Assembly (NCBI GenBank): GCA_003242735.1
Contig: QGVH01000005.1
Span: 1 to 64,000 of the forward strand
DNA from: a bacterium
Lineage (GTDB): Bacteria > Gemmatimonadota > Gemmatimonadetes > Longimicrobiales > RSA9
Direction: 5' to 3'
DNA length: 64,000 nucleotides
Both the position numbers and the translations under genes were made by a program. This document shows positions 19,377 to 29,635 of this stretch, piece after piece. The notes below the pieces were generated by a model. That model worked only from the letters and a program-made list of their open reading frames with translations, ran no database searches and had not been told where the DNA came from. Within the stretch, counting starts at the first letter, position 1, and each line of letters starts with the position of its first letter.

Positions 19377-21299
19377 TCACGCGGCCGCACGGGTGGGCCC
19401 GCTCGCCGCCGCCGCGACCGGCAGCCACACGGTGAACGAGGAGCCCCTCCCGACCTCGCTCTCGACGGTGATGTCGCCCCCCAACGCGCGAGCCAGCGTA
19501 CGGCTGATGGAGAGCCCGATGCCGGCGCCGCGCTCCGCGATCGTGTCCACGCGCTTGAACTCCTCGAAGATGGACTCCTGCTGCTCCCTGGGGATGCCCG
19601 GTCCGGTGTCCGTGACGGACACGGCGACCCACTGGCCCGCCCCGGGCGCCCCCCGATCCTCGCCCGAGGCGACGCGAACCACGACTCGCCCCTCCCGCGG
19701 CGTGTAGCGGATCGCGTTCGAGAGCAGGTTGCCCAGGATCTGACGGATCCGCCCCTCATCGCTCTCGATCACCGGGACGGCCGCGGGGAGCTGCGTCTCG
19801 AGCAGAATGCCCTTCGCCTCCGCCGCGGCGCGGAACTCCTCGACGGTCTCGGCGACCGTCCTGCGCACGTCCACCGGTCCGTGCTCGAGCCGGAGCTCCC
19901 GCGCCTCGGCACGCGCGATGTCCAGGAGGTCGTCGATCAAACGCACCGCAGCGCGGATCGAGCGGCGGATCCTGCCCACACTCTCCCGCTGCGCATCCGT
20001 CAGCCCGTTCGCGATCCCTTCCTCGAGGAGCTGCGCGTAGCCTTCCGCGGCGCTGAGCGGGTTCTTGACATCGTGGCTGAATCCGCGGATGAGGCGTGCA
20101 CGGCTCTCAATGGTCCGCTCGAGCTCTTCGCGCCGCTGCTCGGATTGCTGGAGCAGCGCGACCTTGTAGAACGCCAGGGCCGCCAGGTCGGCGAACGTCC
20201 GCGCGCGGGCCACGTCCTCCGCCCGGAACGCCGGCCGACCGGACCTCCGACGCAGCTCGAGCACACCCAACGGTTCGTCGGCGTAGACGAGCGGGACGAC
20301 CAGCGTGGTGTCGTTGCCATCCTGACGGCTCGCCGCCTGGGGCGCGGGCAGGTCGGCGGCCCGCCCATCGATGACCAGGAGCGGCTCGAGGCACGTGACG
20401 ACGGCTTCGGTGATGGAGCCGCGGTACGGGAAGCGCGCGCCGACGCTCTGCTCCGTGTCGCCGGCGACGGCGGCGACGCGCACCTCTTCCTGCTCCTGGT
20501 CGATGCGGTTCACCGCCGCGCCGTCGCCGCCGACGGCATCCAACGCGCTCGCCGCGATCCGGTGGACGACCTCGTCGACGGTGGATGCGGAGGCGACCGC
20601 CTGCGCCGCGCGGCGGAGCGCCGCTTCCTCCCGGGCGCGTCGCTCGAACCGCGCTGCGGCGGAGCGGTACCGCGCGCCCAGCCGCTCGACGAAGAGCGCG
20701 GCGATGAGGGCGAAGAGCACCAGCAGGATGGTGAGCCCTGTGCCGAGCCGCTCGGTCTCCTCGATCAGCGCGACCCTGGCAGCGACGGCGCGGGCCAGCA
20801 ATCCGGTGAGCTGGTTCGCGGTGAGCGCCCGCTCCTCGATGATCTCCTGCTCCACGGGGATCCGTGCCACGTAGGCTTCGGCCGGGAGCTGGCCGGAGAT
20901 CAGCGAGTCCACGGAGGCGGTCGCACGCGCCCTCAGTGCCTGGAGCATGTCGACGCGTTCGACGAACGCGGGGCCCAGCCGGCGGGCGAGCGGCAGGAGT
21001 CGGGCGAGGGCGCGCTCTTCGGCGTCGAGGGCCTGCCGGTAGCGGTCCAGGAACGTGCGGTCGCCGGTGAGCAGGTAGCCCCGCGTGGCGGACGCCTCCA
21101 GGGCGATCGCGAGCTGGATCCGGTCCACCTCTTGGAGGGCCGGCTCGCTGACCTGGCTCATCTCCGCCCGGACCGCCGCGACCCGGTCGCGGATCACGAG
21201 GGGGACGGCGACCAGCGCCAGCAGCGACAGCAGCACGAGCAGGAGCGGCAGTCTCGTCGTCTGCCATGGAAGAGCGCCGGACTCCTCCTTCGAGCGCAT
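19377..21299 (-). CDS. Membrane sensor histidine kinase (CHASE3-like, GAF, HisKA, HATPase)
   Basis: The 640-residue protein has transmembrane helix 1 at about 18-37 and helix 2 at about 187-205, with a helical extracytoplasmic domain between them that has the CHASE3-like segment LEASATRGYLLTGD. A GAF domain follows (about 240-385), then a phosphoacceptor in FSHDVKNPLSAAEGYAQLL (His409) and a HATPase with the N-box LGNLLSNAIRYTP, DTGPGIP and GAGIGLSIS. The Met at 21299 was chosen because upstream residues add nothing family-like. No response regulator lies nearby, so the partner is unknown. Its GAF and H-box are closely similar to the first module of the double kinase at 25817-29500, so the two look like paralogues. 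Confidence 0.88.
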   Translation of the reverse strand: MRSKEESGALPWQTTRLPLLLVLLSLLALVAVPLVIRDRVAAVRAEMSQVSEPALQEVDRIQLAIALEASATRGYLLTGDRTFLDRYRQALDAEERALARLLPLARRLGPAFVERVDMLQALRARATASVDSLISGQLPAEAYVARIPVEQEIIEERALTANQLTGLLARAVAARVALIEETERLGTGLTILLVLFALIAALFVERLGARYRSAAARFERRAREEAALRRAAQAVASASTVDEVVHRIAASALDAVGGDGAAVNRIDQEQEEVRVAAVAGDTEQSVGARFPYRGSITEAVVTCLEPLLVIDGRAADLPAPQAASRQDGNDTTLVVPLVYADEPLGVLELRRRSGRPAFRAEDVARARTFADLAALAFYKVALLQQSEQRREELERTIESRARLIRGFSHDVKNPLSAAEGYAQLLEEGIANGLTDAQRESVGRIRRSIRAAVRLIDDLLDIARAEARELRLEHGPVDVRRTVAETVEEFRAAAEAKGILLETQLPAAVPVIESDEGRIRQILGNLLSNAIRYTPREGRVVVRVASGEDRGAPGAGQWVAVSVTDTGPGIPREQQESIFEEFKRVDTIAERGAGIGLSISRTLARALGGDITVESEVGRGSSFTVWLPVAAAASGPTRAAA

Positions 21300-21433
21300 C
21301 CCGACACGCCCCCGGTTGAGGACGTGGGAACCACTGCGCAAGGCCCGTTCCGACGGGGGCTACGGCATCCGGCCGCGGTGTCGTTGGGGCGAGGGGCGGA
21401 ACCCGGGGCGCCGTGCCCCGGCGCTCGATGAAC

Positions 21434-21476
21434 GCGCCCCCGCTCCGGCGTGGTCGAGCCGCCGGGGCGGGGGCGC
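21434..21476 (-). terminator. Strong stem-loop after the amidohydrolase operon
   Basis: A 17-bp nearly perfect inverted repeat (one U-G) with a 9-base loop lies 11 bases past the stop of the amidohydrolase gene. No T run follows, so termination is likely but not certain. Confidence 0.5.
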
Positions 21477-21487
21477 TGCGAGGAGGG

Positions 21488-22816
21488 TCAGGTCCCGGCC
21501 TTGGCCGCGGCCGGCTTCGGCCGGGCCCTGTACTTCTCGTAGAGCTGCTGGTGCTTGTTGTCCGTGCTGACCTCCTTGCCGCCGATGATCAGGTGCTTGA
21601 TCTGCGTCCTGATCTCGAGCGGATCGCCGTCGGTGACGATGAGGTTGGCGATCTTGCCCACGTCGATGCTGCCGAGGCGGTCGCCGAGGCCGAGGATCTC
21701 GGCCGGGTTCAGCGTGACGGCGCGGAGCGCCACGTCCCGCGGCAGCCCGTAGCCCGTGGCCATGGCCGCCTCGTACGGCAGGGTGCGCGAGTCCGCGGAG
21801 TTGAACGTAGCGAACGCGATCTTGACGCCGGCGGCGTGGAGCTTGCCGGGGTTCGCGTACGCCTCGTCGTAGGGCGCGTCCGGGCTGCGCGGCAGGGCCT
21901 GCGTCGGGCCGAGGATGACGGGGATGCCCTTCTCGGCCAGCAGATCCGCGACCTTGTAGCCCTCGGCGGCGCCGCCGATGATGAGTTTCAGGCCTTCCTG
22001 CTCGGCGAAGGCGACGACGTCCCGGATGTCGCGAGCCTGGTCCACCCGCACCAGCACGGGCAGCTCGCCCTTCGCGGCCCGGGCGAGGGCTTCGAGCCGC
22101 AGGTCGCGGGGGATCCGCGCCCCTCCCGAGACGGCGCGGTCGTAGCCGCGCGCCTGCGCGAGCCACTCGCGCAACCTGTGGACGGCGCGGTCGTGCTCCT
22201 CCTTGATCTCGCGGTAGCTGCGCTCACGAGCCGGGCCGAAGCCGAACGCGAAGCGGCCGCCGCTGCGCATCGAAGGCCACTCCATCACCATCACCGCGCT
22301 GGGCGTGATCTCCATCTCCTCGATGGTCCAGCCGGCGAGGTTGAAGACGGATCCCTGGCCGGGGAAGCCCGCCGACGAGCCGCGGAAGCCGCCGCCGGCG
22401 CCGGGCAGCGCGAGGGTGTGCGTGATGCCGTTGGCGCGGGCCACGGGGATGTGCTCGCTCGCCGGATGCACCGCGGTCCGCGCCTGGAGGTGGGGCGTGA
22501 AATCGCCCAGCTCATCGATGTCGTTGGTGACGGCGACGGCGTCGATCTCCGTGAGCCCGAGCCGCGAGCCGGCGTCGAAGAGGCCGGGGTAGACGTGCAG
22601 TCCCGTGGCGTCGATGACGCGGGCGCCGGCGGGCGCTGCCACATCCGGGCCGACCGCGGCAATGCGTCCGCCCTGGACGACGACGTTGCCGACGAACGAC
22701 GGGCCGGACACGGGGTGGACCGTGCCGCCGCGGATGAAGAGCGTCTCCTGTGCGGAGGCGACGCCCGCGGCGCCGAGGAGCGCCGCGGCGGTGAAGAACG
22801 TGCGCAGCGCGATCAT
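21488..22816 (-). CDS. Exported amidohydrolase-like protein lacking the N-terminal HxH metal ligands
   Basis: The 442-residue protein has a signal peptide ([22 protein letters not shown]) and the amidohydrolase layout: LFIRGGTVHPVSG, VIDATGLHVYPGLFDAG at the point where active enzymes have HxH, and the C-terminal [20 protein letters not shown]. The HxH pair is replaced (DAGSRLG), and I see no obvious substitutes, so it may be non-catalytic or use altered chemistry. It overlaps the preceding double amidohydrolase gene by 4 bases (ATGA) and is presumably made with it. Its sequence most resembles the degenerate N-terminal half of that protein. It may be a structural partner; the substrate is unknown. 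Confidence 0.82.
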   Translation of the reverse strand: MIALRTFFTAAALLGAAGVASAQETLFIRGGTVHPVSGPSFVGNVVVQGGRIAAVGPDVAAPAGARVIDATGLHVYPGLFDAGSRLGLTEIDAVAVTNDIDELGDFTPHLQARTAVHPASEHIPVARANGITHTLALPGAGGGFRGSSAGFPGQGSVFNLAGWTIEEMEITPSAVMVMEWPSMRSGGRFAFGFGPARERSYREIKEEHDRAVHRLREWLAQARGYDRAVSGGARIPRDLRLEALARAAKGELPVLVRVDQARDIRDVVAFAEQEGLKLIIGGAAEGYKVADLLAEKGIPVILGPTQALPRSPDAPYDEAYANPGKLHAAGVKIAFATFNSADSRTLPYEAAMATGYGLPRDVALRAVTLNPAEILGLGDRLGSIDVGKIANLIVTDGDPLEIRTQIKHLIIGGKEVSTDNKHQQLYEKYRARPKPAAAKAGT

Positions 22817-25620
22817 CGCACTCCCTCCAGCGTCGTGGCGGGGGAAGCCGCCTCGTCCGTGACCACCGGCGCGGCATCGCGACGCCGGGGCAGGTGCTTG
22901 TCCATGAGCGCCCGGATCTCGCGCTCGATCTCCGCCTGCCGCTGCCGGTCGAGCTCGATGTCGAAGTAGAGCTTGCCGTCCACGTAGGTCTTCTGCGGGA
23001 CGCCCTCGGTGCTGAGCGGGTGCCCCTTCCAGATGACCAGGTCCGCGTCCTTGCCGACCTCGATGGACCCGGTGCGGTCGGCGATGCCGAGCTGGATCGC
23101 AGGGTTGAGCGTGACGAGGCGGAGCGCCTGTTCCTCGCTGAGGCCGCCCCACTTCATCGTCTTGGCCGCCTCCTGGTTCAGGTGGCGGATCTCCTCATCC
23201 GAGTCGGAGTTGATCGAGACGATGACGCCGCGTTCCGTCATGAGCGCCGCGTTGTACGGGATCGCGTCGTACGCCTCGACCTTGTAGGCCCACCAGTCGG
23301 AGAACGTCGAGGCGCCGGCGCCGTGCGCGGCGATCTCATCCGCGACCTTGTAGCCCTCGAGCACGTGCTGCAGCGTCGCGATCCTGAACCCCATCTCCTC
23401 GGCGAGGCGGAGGAGCTGCAGGATCTCGTCGGAGCGGTAAGAGTGCGCGTGCACGAGCCGCTCCCCGCGCAGGATCTCCGCCAGCGCCTCGAGCTTCAGG
23501 TCGCGGCGCGGCGGCACGGCGTTGCGGTCTCGGCGGCGACGCTGCTCGTACTCCTCCCACTCCCGCATGTACTCCTCCGCTTCGAGGAACGCCTGCCGGA
23601 TCACATCCTGCACGCCCATGCGCGTGGTCGGGTAACGGGCCGGGTTGCGCTCGCGTTTGGTGTTCTCGCCGAGCGCGAACTTGATGCCCTCCGGCGCGCC
23701 CTCGAAGAGCAGATCGTCGGCGTCCGCGCCCCAGCGGAGCTTGACGACGGCGTTCTTCCCGCCGATCGGGTTCGCGCTGCCGTGCAGGATGTTCATGGTG
23801 GTGACGCCGCCGGCGAGCGCACGGTAGATGCCGATGTCATCCGGGGCGAGCACGTCCTTGATGCCGACCATCGCGCTGACGCTGACGGTGCCCTCGTTGA
23901 TCGCATCGGCGGCCGTGTGGGAGTGCGCGTCGATGATCCCGGGGGTCACGTACATCCCGGTGGCGTCCACGATGGTCGCGCCGCGCGGCGCCTCCAGGCC
24001 CTTGCCGACGGCGGCGATCTTGCCGTTCCGGATCAGGATGTCGCCGCCCTCGATCGTGCCGTTGGACGCGGTGAGGATGGTGGCGTTCCGGATCAGCGTG
24101 ACGGGGTCGTCCCGGTACGGCCCGCGGTCCTTGGCCATCGGTACGGGCGGGCCGGACGGTGCGGCGGCGCTGTCCGCGCGCTCGCCGCGGCCGGGCCGGT
24201 CCGCGGCCGCGCTGTCGGCAACGGGCCGGCTGGCGACGGTCCGGGCGGGCTCGAAGACCTCGTACACGTGTCCGTCCACGACGACGGTGCGGATCTTCGT
24301 GCGCGTCTCGAACAGGTCGCCGTCGGTGATGATGAGGTTGGCGATCTTGCCGACCTCGATGCTGCCGAGGCGGTCGGCGACGCCGAAGATCTGCGCCGGC
24401 GCCAGCGTGAGCGCGCGGAGCGCCGCGTCCGGCGAGAGGCCGGCATCGATGGCGCGCTTCACCCGTGCCCGCGCCTCCTTCGGATCGCTCAGGCCGCCCG
24501 TATAGAACGCGAAGCGGATGCCGGCGGCCTCGAGCTTCGCCGGCGTGCCGGGGGAATGCTCCCAGGAGCGCAGCGTGGCGAGGGTCGGCTGCAGCTCGGG
24601 GTCCGGGTCGCGCGGCGGGCGCGGCCAGTCGATGTCGATGAGGACCGGCACGCGGTGCTCGCGCAGCACGTCCACGGCCTCGTAGGCGCGTTGCGCGCCG
24701 TAGATGATGACCGGCACACCGATCTCGCCCGCGGTGCGGATCGCTCGGAGGATCTCCTTGCGATCGTTGGCCGGGAAGAGGACGGGCAGCGGCTTGCGCA
24801 GCGGCTCGAGCGTCGGGTCGTAGACGGGCCTCGGCTTGCCGCGCGGGTCGGCCTCGTAGGCCGACCAGACGCGGTCGTAGTGCTGCGCGTCGAAGTAGAG
24901 CTGTTTGATGTAGGCGAACATGCCGAGCAGCGACGCCGGGTAGCCGGGGAAGCCCGGCGCGCTGAGGTTGATGCGCTGCGCCACGGAGGGGCGGACCACC
25001 AGCTCGTGGCCGCGGGCGCCGTCGCGGAGGACGATCACCGCGGCCTGGCCGGGGAAGATCCCGGTCGGGCGGGTGGTGAGCGCCGTCGTGAAGCCAGCGT
25101 TGCGCCAGCGGGCGATCCGTTCGTCCCCGAGGTCGAGGTCATCGGCGGCGCGGAGGTAGGTGAACGTGGCCTTCCGGTCCTCCGGCCCCCACGCGTACTC
25201 GTTGGCGCTCGGGCCGCTACGCGGCCCCGATGCCCCGCCGGGGCCGCCGCCGGAGCCGGCGGGGCCGCCCTGGCCGCCGTCGCGGCGCTCCGGGTGGCCG
25301 AGGGTGGTGAAGGCGTCCATGAGTCCGGGGTAGACGGTCAGGCCGGTGCCGTCGATGACCCAGGCGTCCGCGGGCGCCTGGACGTTCGCGCCGACCGCGC
25401 GGATGATCCCGTCCCGCACGACCACGGTCCCCTTCTCGATGGTGGGACCGGAGACGGTGACGATCCGGGCGTTGGTGATCGCGAAGTGCGGCGGCGTCGT
25501 GGGTCGCGTGGGCTGCGGCTGGGCCGTGGCGGTGGCCGCCGCGAGCGGGAGGACCGCCACGGCGATCATCGCGCCCGCCGCGAGCCGGCGCGGCGCTGCA
25601 CCTGCCGATCGGGAGCGCAT
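22813..25620 (-). CDS. Exported tandem amidohydrolase (degenerate N-terminal and intact C-terminal domain)
   Basis: The 935-residue protein has a signal peptide ([17 protein letters not shown]) and two amidohydrolase domains, about 45-470 and 520-915. The first has [17 protein letters not shown] and [15 protein letters not shown] in place of HxH, so its metal site is missing. The second has [13 protein letters not shown] with HxH, then [23 protein letters not shown] and the Asp region [12 protein letters not shown], so it can bind metal. The linker (470-520) is Ala/Asp/Pro-rich. Tandem proteins of this kind are usually annotated as imidazolonepropionase-like or prolidase-like; the true substrate is unknown. 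MRSRSAG at 25620 gives a proper signal peptide; the upstream ATG at 25746 does not. Translation is coupled to the next gene. Confidence 0.85.
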   Translation of the reverse strand: MRSRSAGAAPRRLAAGAMIAVAVLPLAAATATAQPQPTRPTTPPHFAITNARIVTVSGPTIEKGTVVVRDGIIRAVGANVQAPADAWVIDGTGLTVYPGLMDAFTTLGHPERRDGGQGGPAGSGGGPGGASGPRSGPSANEYAWGPEDRKATFTYLRAADDLDLGDERIARWRNAGFTTALTTRPTGIFPGQAAVIVLRDGARGHELVVRPSVAQRINLSAPGFPGYPASLLGMFAYIKQLYFDAQHYDRVWSAYEADPRGKPRPVYDPTLEPLRKPLPVLFPANDRKEILRAIRTAGEIGVPVIIYGAQRAYEAVDVLREHRVPVLIDIDWPRPPRDPDPELQPTLATLRSWEHSPGTPAKLEAAGIRFAFYTGGLSDPKEARARVKRAIDAGLSPDAALRALTLAPAQIFGVADRLGSIEVGKIANLIITDGDLFETRTKIRTVVVDGHVYEVFEPARTVASRPVADSAAADRPGRGERADSAAAPSGPPVPMAKDRGPYRDDPVTLIRNATILTASNGTIEGGDILIRNGKIAAVGKGLEAPRGATIVDATGMYVTPGIIDAHSHTAADAINEGTVSVSAMVGIKDVLAPDDIGIYRALAGGVTTMNILHGSANPIGGKNAVVKLRWGADADDLLFEGAPEGIKFALGENTKRERNPARYPTTRMGVQDVIRQAFLEAEEYMREWEEYEQRRRRDRNAVPPRRDLKLEALAEILRGERLVHAHSYRSDEILQLLRLAEEMGFRIATLQHVLEGYKVADEIAAHGAGASTFSDWWAYKVEAYDAIPYNAALMTERGVIVSINSDSDEEIRHLNQEAAKTMKWGGLSEEQALRLVTLNPAIQLGIADRTGSIEVGKDADLVIWKGHPLSTEGVPQKTYVDGKLYFDIELDRQRQAEIEREIRALMDKHLPRRRDAAPVVTDEAASPATTLEGVR

Positions 25621-25816
25621 CCTCTGAACCTCCTGCGCGGGTTTCCGAGTGTGGCGGGGGATTGTAGGCCTGCCGGCGGGGGGGGGCAAGCTGGCCCGGC
25701 GCAGGCGGGGCCGGCGACGTTCGCGCGCCCGGCGGGGGCACGTCACGAGGACCGCGCGCGTCGTCCGGCGACGAGGCGTGGGGATCCGGCGAGGGCGGCC
25801 GGCGGGCAGCGGGGCC

Positions 25817-28800
25817 TCAGCTCGCCGCCGCGGCGCGCTGCTGCCCCCCCGTGGCGGGGAGCCGCACGGTGAACGTGCTTCCCCGCCCCGGCTCGCTGGT
25901 CACGGAGACGTCCCCGCCGAGCAGCCGAGCGAGCCGGCGGGCGAGGGTGAGGCCGAGGCCGGTGCCGGGCGCGCGTCGGGTGATCACCTGCTCCACCTGC
26001 CAGAACGGCTCGAAGATGCGCTCGAGGTCCTGGGGCGCGATGCCGATGCCGGTGTCGCGCACAGCGATGACGACCTGATCCCCTTCCTTGCGGGCCGAGA
26101 GGCCGATCTCGCCGCGGTCCGTGAACTTGACCGCGTTGGCGAGGAGCTGGAGCAGGAGCTGGCGGACCTTGGGCTCGTCGGTCTCGACGACCAGGGGCTC
26201 CTCCGGGAGCTCGAACTCGAAGCGCAGCCCTTTCTCCGCGGCGAGCGGCCCGGCGGTGCGGGCGACGCGCGCGAGCGTGTTGCGGAGGTCCGTGGTCGCG
26301 AGGGTGACGTCCTCGCGCCCGGCCTCGATGCGCGAGTACGAGAGGATGTCCTCGATCAATTCGCGCAGGTGCCGGGCGCTCGCCATGATCCGCAGGATCT
26401 GTCTGCGGGCGCCCGGCGGGGGCGGGTCCGGCACGCCGGCGAGGAGCAGGTCCGCATAGCCGACGATGGCGTTGAGCGGGGTGCGCAGCTCGTGGCTCAT
26501 GATGGCCAGGAAATCGGACCGGGCGCGGTTCGCGACGAGTGCGGCCTCGTAGAGCCGCGCGTTGTCCACGGCCAGGGCCGCACGGCGCGCGAGGTCCTCG
26601 CCCAGGGTGAGGTCGGCGGCGGTGTAGGGTGGGCGTGTCGCGTCGCGGATGAGGACGATGACGCCGAGGAGGCGACCCCGTGCTTCGAGCGGCAGGACCA
26701 TGATGGAGCGCATGCGCAGCCGACGGAGCAACGCGAGGTGGCCTTCGTCGATCGCGGCCTTGCGGAGATCGTCGTCCGTGACCTGCACGACCATGGGCCG
26801 TCGTCGGCGCGCGAGCTCGACGACCGGCCGTAGCCGCCGGGCCTCGCCCGGGTAGCGCTCTTCGATCTCGCGCAGCGTCCGCATCGCATCGGGCGTGGCC
26901 TCGACGCGCTCGAGTCGGGTGGGCTGGTGGTCCTCGAAGGTGTAGACGGCGGCGATGTCGGCGATGCGGGGCACCGCGAGGCGTGCGATGCGGCCCAGCG
27001 TCGCGCGGTGGTCGAGCGATCCCGCGAGCTCGCGGCTCGCCGTGGCGAGGAAGCGCTGCCGGTCCTCCTCGCGTTTGCGGTCGGTGAGGTCGGTGACGAC
27101 CTTGGCGTAACCGATCAGGCGCCCGGCAGGATCGCGGAGCGGCGTGACGGACGTGCATGCCCAGAAGCGGGATCCATCCCTGCGGACGCGCCAGCCCTCG
27201 TCGGTGAAGTGCCCGCGGCGGGCCGCCGCGCGGAGCACACGTTCGACCTCGTTCCGCGCGATCTGCTCCTGCGTGTGGAGGATGGAGACGTTCCGGCCGA
27301 GCACCTCATCCGCGCGGTGGCCGGTGAGGCGCTCGGCGCCGTCGTTCCACGTGAGGATGCGCCCCTCCGTGTCCAGCGCGAAGATCGCGATGTCGCGGAT
27401 GCGGCGGACCAGCAGCTCGTGCAGGTCCACGGCGGACGCGCGCGGGCTCCGTCCTCCCGTCTGCGCCGGGTGGTGCTGCGGCGGCGCTGTGTCGTGCTCC
27501 GGCGAGGGCGAGGCGACGAGCCCGACTCCAGTCGTGTCGTGATGCTCCTGCTCGCTCGACACGGCGGTCGCCTCGCCGCGTGGCGGGTCCACGTCATCTC
27601 GCCGGGGTCGCTCCGGCGGCCCCGCCGCGGGCAGCCACAGCGTGAACGTGGAGCCGTGGCCCGGTGCGCTTCGAACGACGATGTCGCCGCCGACGGCACG
27701 TGCGAGGCGGCGGCTGATCGCGAGGCCGAGTCCGGCGCCGGCGGCGTCGCCGGGCTGTAGGCGTGTGAACTCGTCGAAGATCTCCTCCTGCTTCTCCTTC
27801 GGTATGCCGGGACCCGTGTCCACGACGTCCACCGCGATCCACCGCCCTCCCTCGCCGTACGGCCCGGAGTCACGCGTGGTGACCCGTAGCGTGATGTGCC
27901 CGCCCCGGGGCGTGTACTTGACCGCGTTGGAGACCAGGTTGCCGAGGATCCGACGCACGCGGCCGGCGTCGGTCGGGATGGGGTTCAGCGCGGGTGGCGG
28001 CTCGATCTCGATGTCGAGCCCGGCCGCCTCCGCCTGCGCGCGGTACTCCTCGCGCAGGTCGTGCACGATGACGCGCACGTCGGTGGGTTCGCGGATGATC
28101 TCGACATCGCCCGCATCGGTGCGTGCGAACGCGACCAGATCATCGATGAGGGAGAGGGCAGAGCGTAGCGAGCTGCGGATGCGACGCACGCCCTCGAGCT
28201 GCCGTTCGTCGAGGTGGCCGAGCGTGCCGTCCTCCAACGGCGCGGCGTGGCTGTCCGCGGCGCCGATGGGGTTCTTCACGTCGTGACTGAAGCCGCGCAC
28301 GAGGCGGGACCGGCTCTGGAGCACGGACTCGAGCTCCCTGCGCCGGCGCTCCGAGTCCTCGAGCAGGTGGACCTTGCGGAACGCCAGTGATGCGAGGCGG
28401 CCGAAGGTGAGCGCGCGTGCGCGTTGCTCGGGGGTGAACGGCGGCCGCTCGGGCGCGCGGACGAGGAGGAGCACGCCGAGGGTCTGCCCTGCGTCCACCA
28501 GCGGCACGCCGAGCAGGCCGCACTCGCCGCAGCGTTCCGCGAAGCCGGGCGTCAGCGGATGGCCGGCCTCGCTGGCCCGCTCCACGGCCACCGGCTCGCC
28601 GCGCAGCAGCACCGCCTCGCCGAAGGAGCCGGCGTAGGGCCGGCGGGCGCCGAGCTCCGGGGTCCACTCGCCGGTGACGGTTGCGACCACGAGGTCCCTG
28701 CCGCCGTCCACGATGCGCTCGACGAATGCGCCGTCGGCGCCCGTCGCGATGAGCGCGCCCTCGGCGATGGCGTCAATGATCTCCTGATCGGTAAAGGCGC

Positions 28801-29500
28801 GGGCCACCGTTTCGGCGGCGCGGCGGAGCGCGGCGTCCTCCCGCGCGCGGCGCTCGGCCTCTGCGCGCGCGGCGTGCAGCTCCCGTTCGGCCTGGCGCTG
28901 TTCCGTGACGTCTTCGGCGATCCCGAGCACGCCGGTGGCCCGGTCGCCCTCGACGATGGGGACCAGGCCGACGCGCAGCGCGCGGCGGCGGGCGTGTCGG
29001 GGCTGGATGTCCACGTCCAGCCGCTGGGGGGCGCCATCCAACGCTTTCTCGAACGCGCGCCGCGCCCTCGCGCGGTGCTCGGGCGCCACGAGGTCGCCGA
29101 ACGGCTCGCCGACCAGCTCCTGGACCGGGGTCCCGGTCAGCTCGGCCGCAGCGGGGTTGGCGGTGGTGCAGCGGCCCTGCGGATCGAGGGCGAAGACGGC
29201 GTCCGGGTTCTCCTCGAAGAGCGACTGGAAGAACCGGTCGTCGACCGCGGCGTCGCGCCGGGCCATCCACCCGGCGAGCGGACCGCGACGGAGCGCGAGG
29301 ATGGCCACAGCAGCCGCCGCGGCCAACAGGACGGCCGCCGCGTTCAGCGGTCCCAGCGCCGATGCGGATGCGCCCGCCGCGAACGCGGGCACGGCCCACC
29401 CGGCCAGCGAGACGGCGGCGGTCAGCGCCGCGACGACGCCGGCGACCACGGCGGGCCGTGACGCCGGGGCCGCGGCGGCAGCGGGTGTCTCCCCGGCCAT
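25817..29500 (-). CDS. Double histidine kinase: two complete PAS-GAF-HisKA-HATPase modules in one protein
   Basis: The 1227-residue protein starts with two membrane helices (about 14-75). Module 1 has a PAS domain (about 90-200), a GAF (about 225-385), the phosphoacceptor FSHDVKNPIGAAD (His406) and a HATPase with NLVSNAVKYTP and DTGPGIPKEKQEEI. Module 2 has a PAS (about 640-760), a GAF (about 790-960), MSHELRTPLNAIVGYADLL (His1003) and a HATPase ending TGLGLTLARRLARLLGGDVSV. No receiver or HPt domain joins them. Two full kinases in one chain without a receiver is uncommon. Module 1 is closest to the kinase at 19377-21299 and module 2 to typical cytoplasmic kinases, so a fusion of two genes is likely. 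No response regulator is nearby. Confidence 0.85.
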   Translation of the reverse strand: MAGETPAAAAAPASRPAVVAGVVAALTAAVSLAGWAVPAFAAGASASALGPLNAAAVLLAAAAAVAILALRRGPLAGWMARRDAAVDDRFFQSLFEENPDAVFALDPQGRCTTANPAAAELTGTPVQELVGEPFGDLVAPEHRARARRAFEKALDGAPQRLDVDIQPRHARRRALRVGLVPIVEGDRATGVLGIAEDVTEQRQAERELHAARAEAERRAREDAALRRAAETVARAFTDQEIIDAIAEGALIATGADGAFVERIVDGGRDLVVATVTGEWTPELGARRPYAGSFGEAVLLRGEPVAVERASEAGHPLTPGFAERCGECGLLGVPLVDAGQTLGVLLLVRAPERPPFTPEQRARALTFGRLASLAFRKVHLLEDSERRRRELESVLQSRSRLVRGFSHDVKNPIGAADSHAAPLEDGTLGHLDERQLEGVRRIRSSLRSALSLIDDLVAFARTDAGDVEIIREPTDVRVIVHDLREEYRAQAEAAGLDIEIEPPPALNPIPTDAGRVRRILGNLVSNAVKYTPRGGHITLRVTTRDSGPYGEGGRWIAVDVVDTGPGIPKEKQEEIFDEFTRLQPGDAAGAGLGLAISRRLARAVGGDIVVRSAPGHGSTFTLWLPAAGPPERPRRDDVDPPRGEATAVSSEQEHHDTTGVGLVASPSPEHDTAPPQHHPAQTGGRSPRASAVDLHELLVRRIRDIAIFALDTEGRILTWNDGAERLTGHRADEVLGRNVSILHTQEQIARNEVERVLRAAARRGHFTDEGWRVRRDGSRFWACTSVTPLRDPAGRLIGYAKVVTDLTDRKREEDRQRFLATASRELAGSLDHRATLGRIARLAVPRIADIAAVYTFEDHQPTRLERVEATPDAMRTLREIEERYPGEARRLRPVVELARRRRPMVVQVTDDDLRKAAIDEGHLALLRRLRMRSIMVLPLEARGRLLGVIVLIRDATRPPYTAADLTLGEDLARRAALAVDNARLYEAALVANRARSDFLAIMSHELRTPLNAIVGYADLLLAGVPDPPPPGARRQILRIMASARHLRELIEDILSYSRIEAGREDVTLATTDLRNTLARVARTAGPLAAEKGLRFEFELPEEPLVVETDEPKVRQLLLQLLANAVKFTDRGEIGLSARKEGDQVVIAVRDTGIGIAPQDLERIFEPFWQVEQVITRRAPGTGLGLTLARRLARLLGGDVSVTSEPGRGSTFTVRLPATGGQQRAAAAS

Positions 29501-29635
29501 GGCACGCTCCTCCGCGTACGGGCGCGGCACGCGCCCGCGAATCCTCCCGGAGGCGCAGCAGGCGTGCCACCGGGTGCCGGGCGCCCCCCGCGCCGGGGGC
29601 AGCGGCGCGGTGCGGCGACGGCCGGCGGGCCTCCG

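Noticed and set aside
22894..25872. Long plus-strand open frame opposite the amidohydrolase pair
   Set aside because: Compositional shadow of a real minus-strand gene, without family features or a ribosome site.
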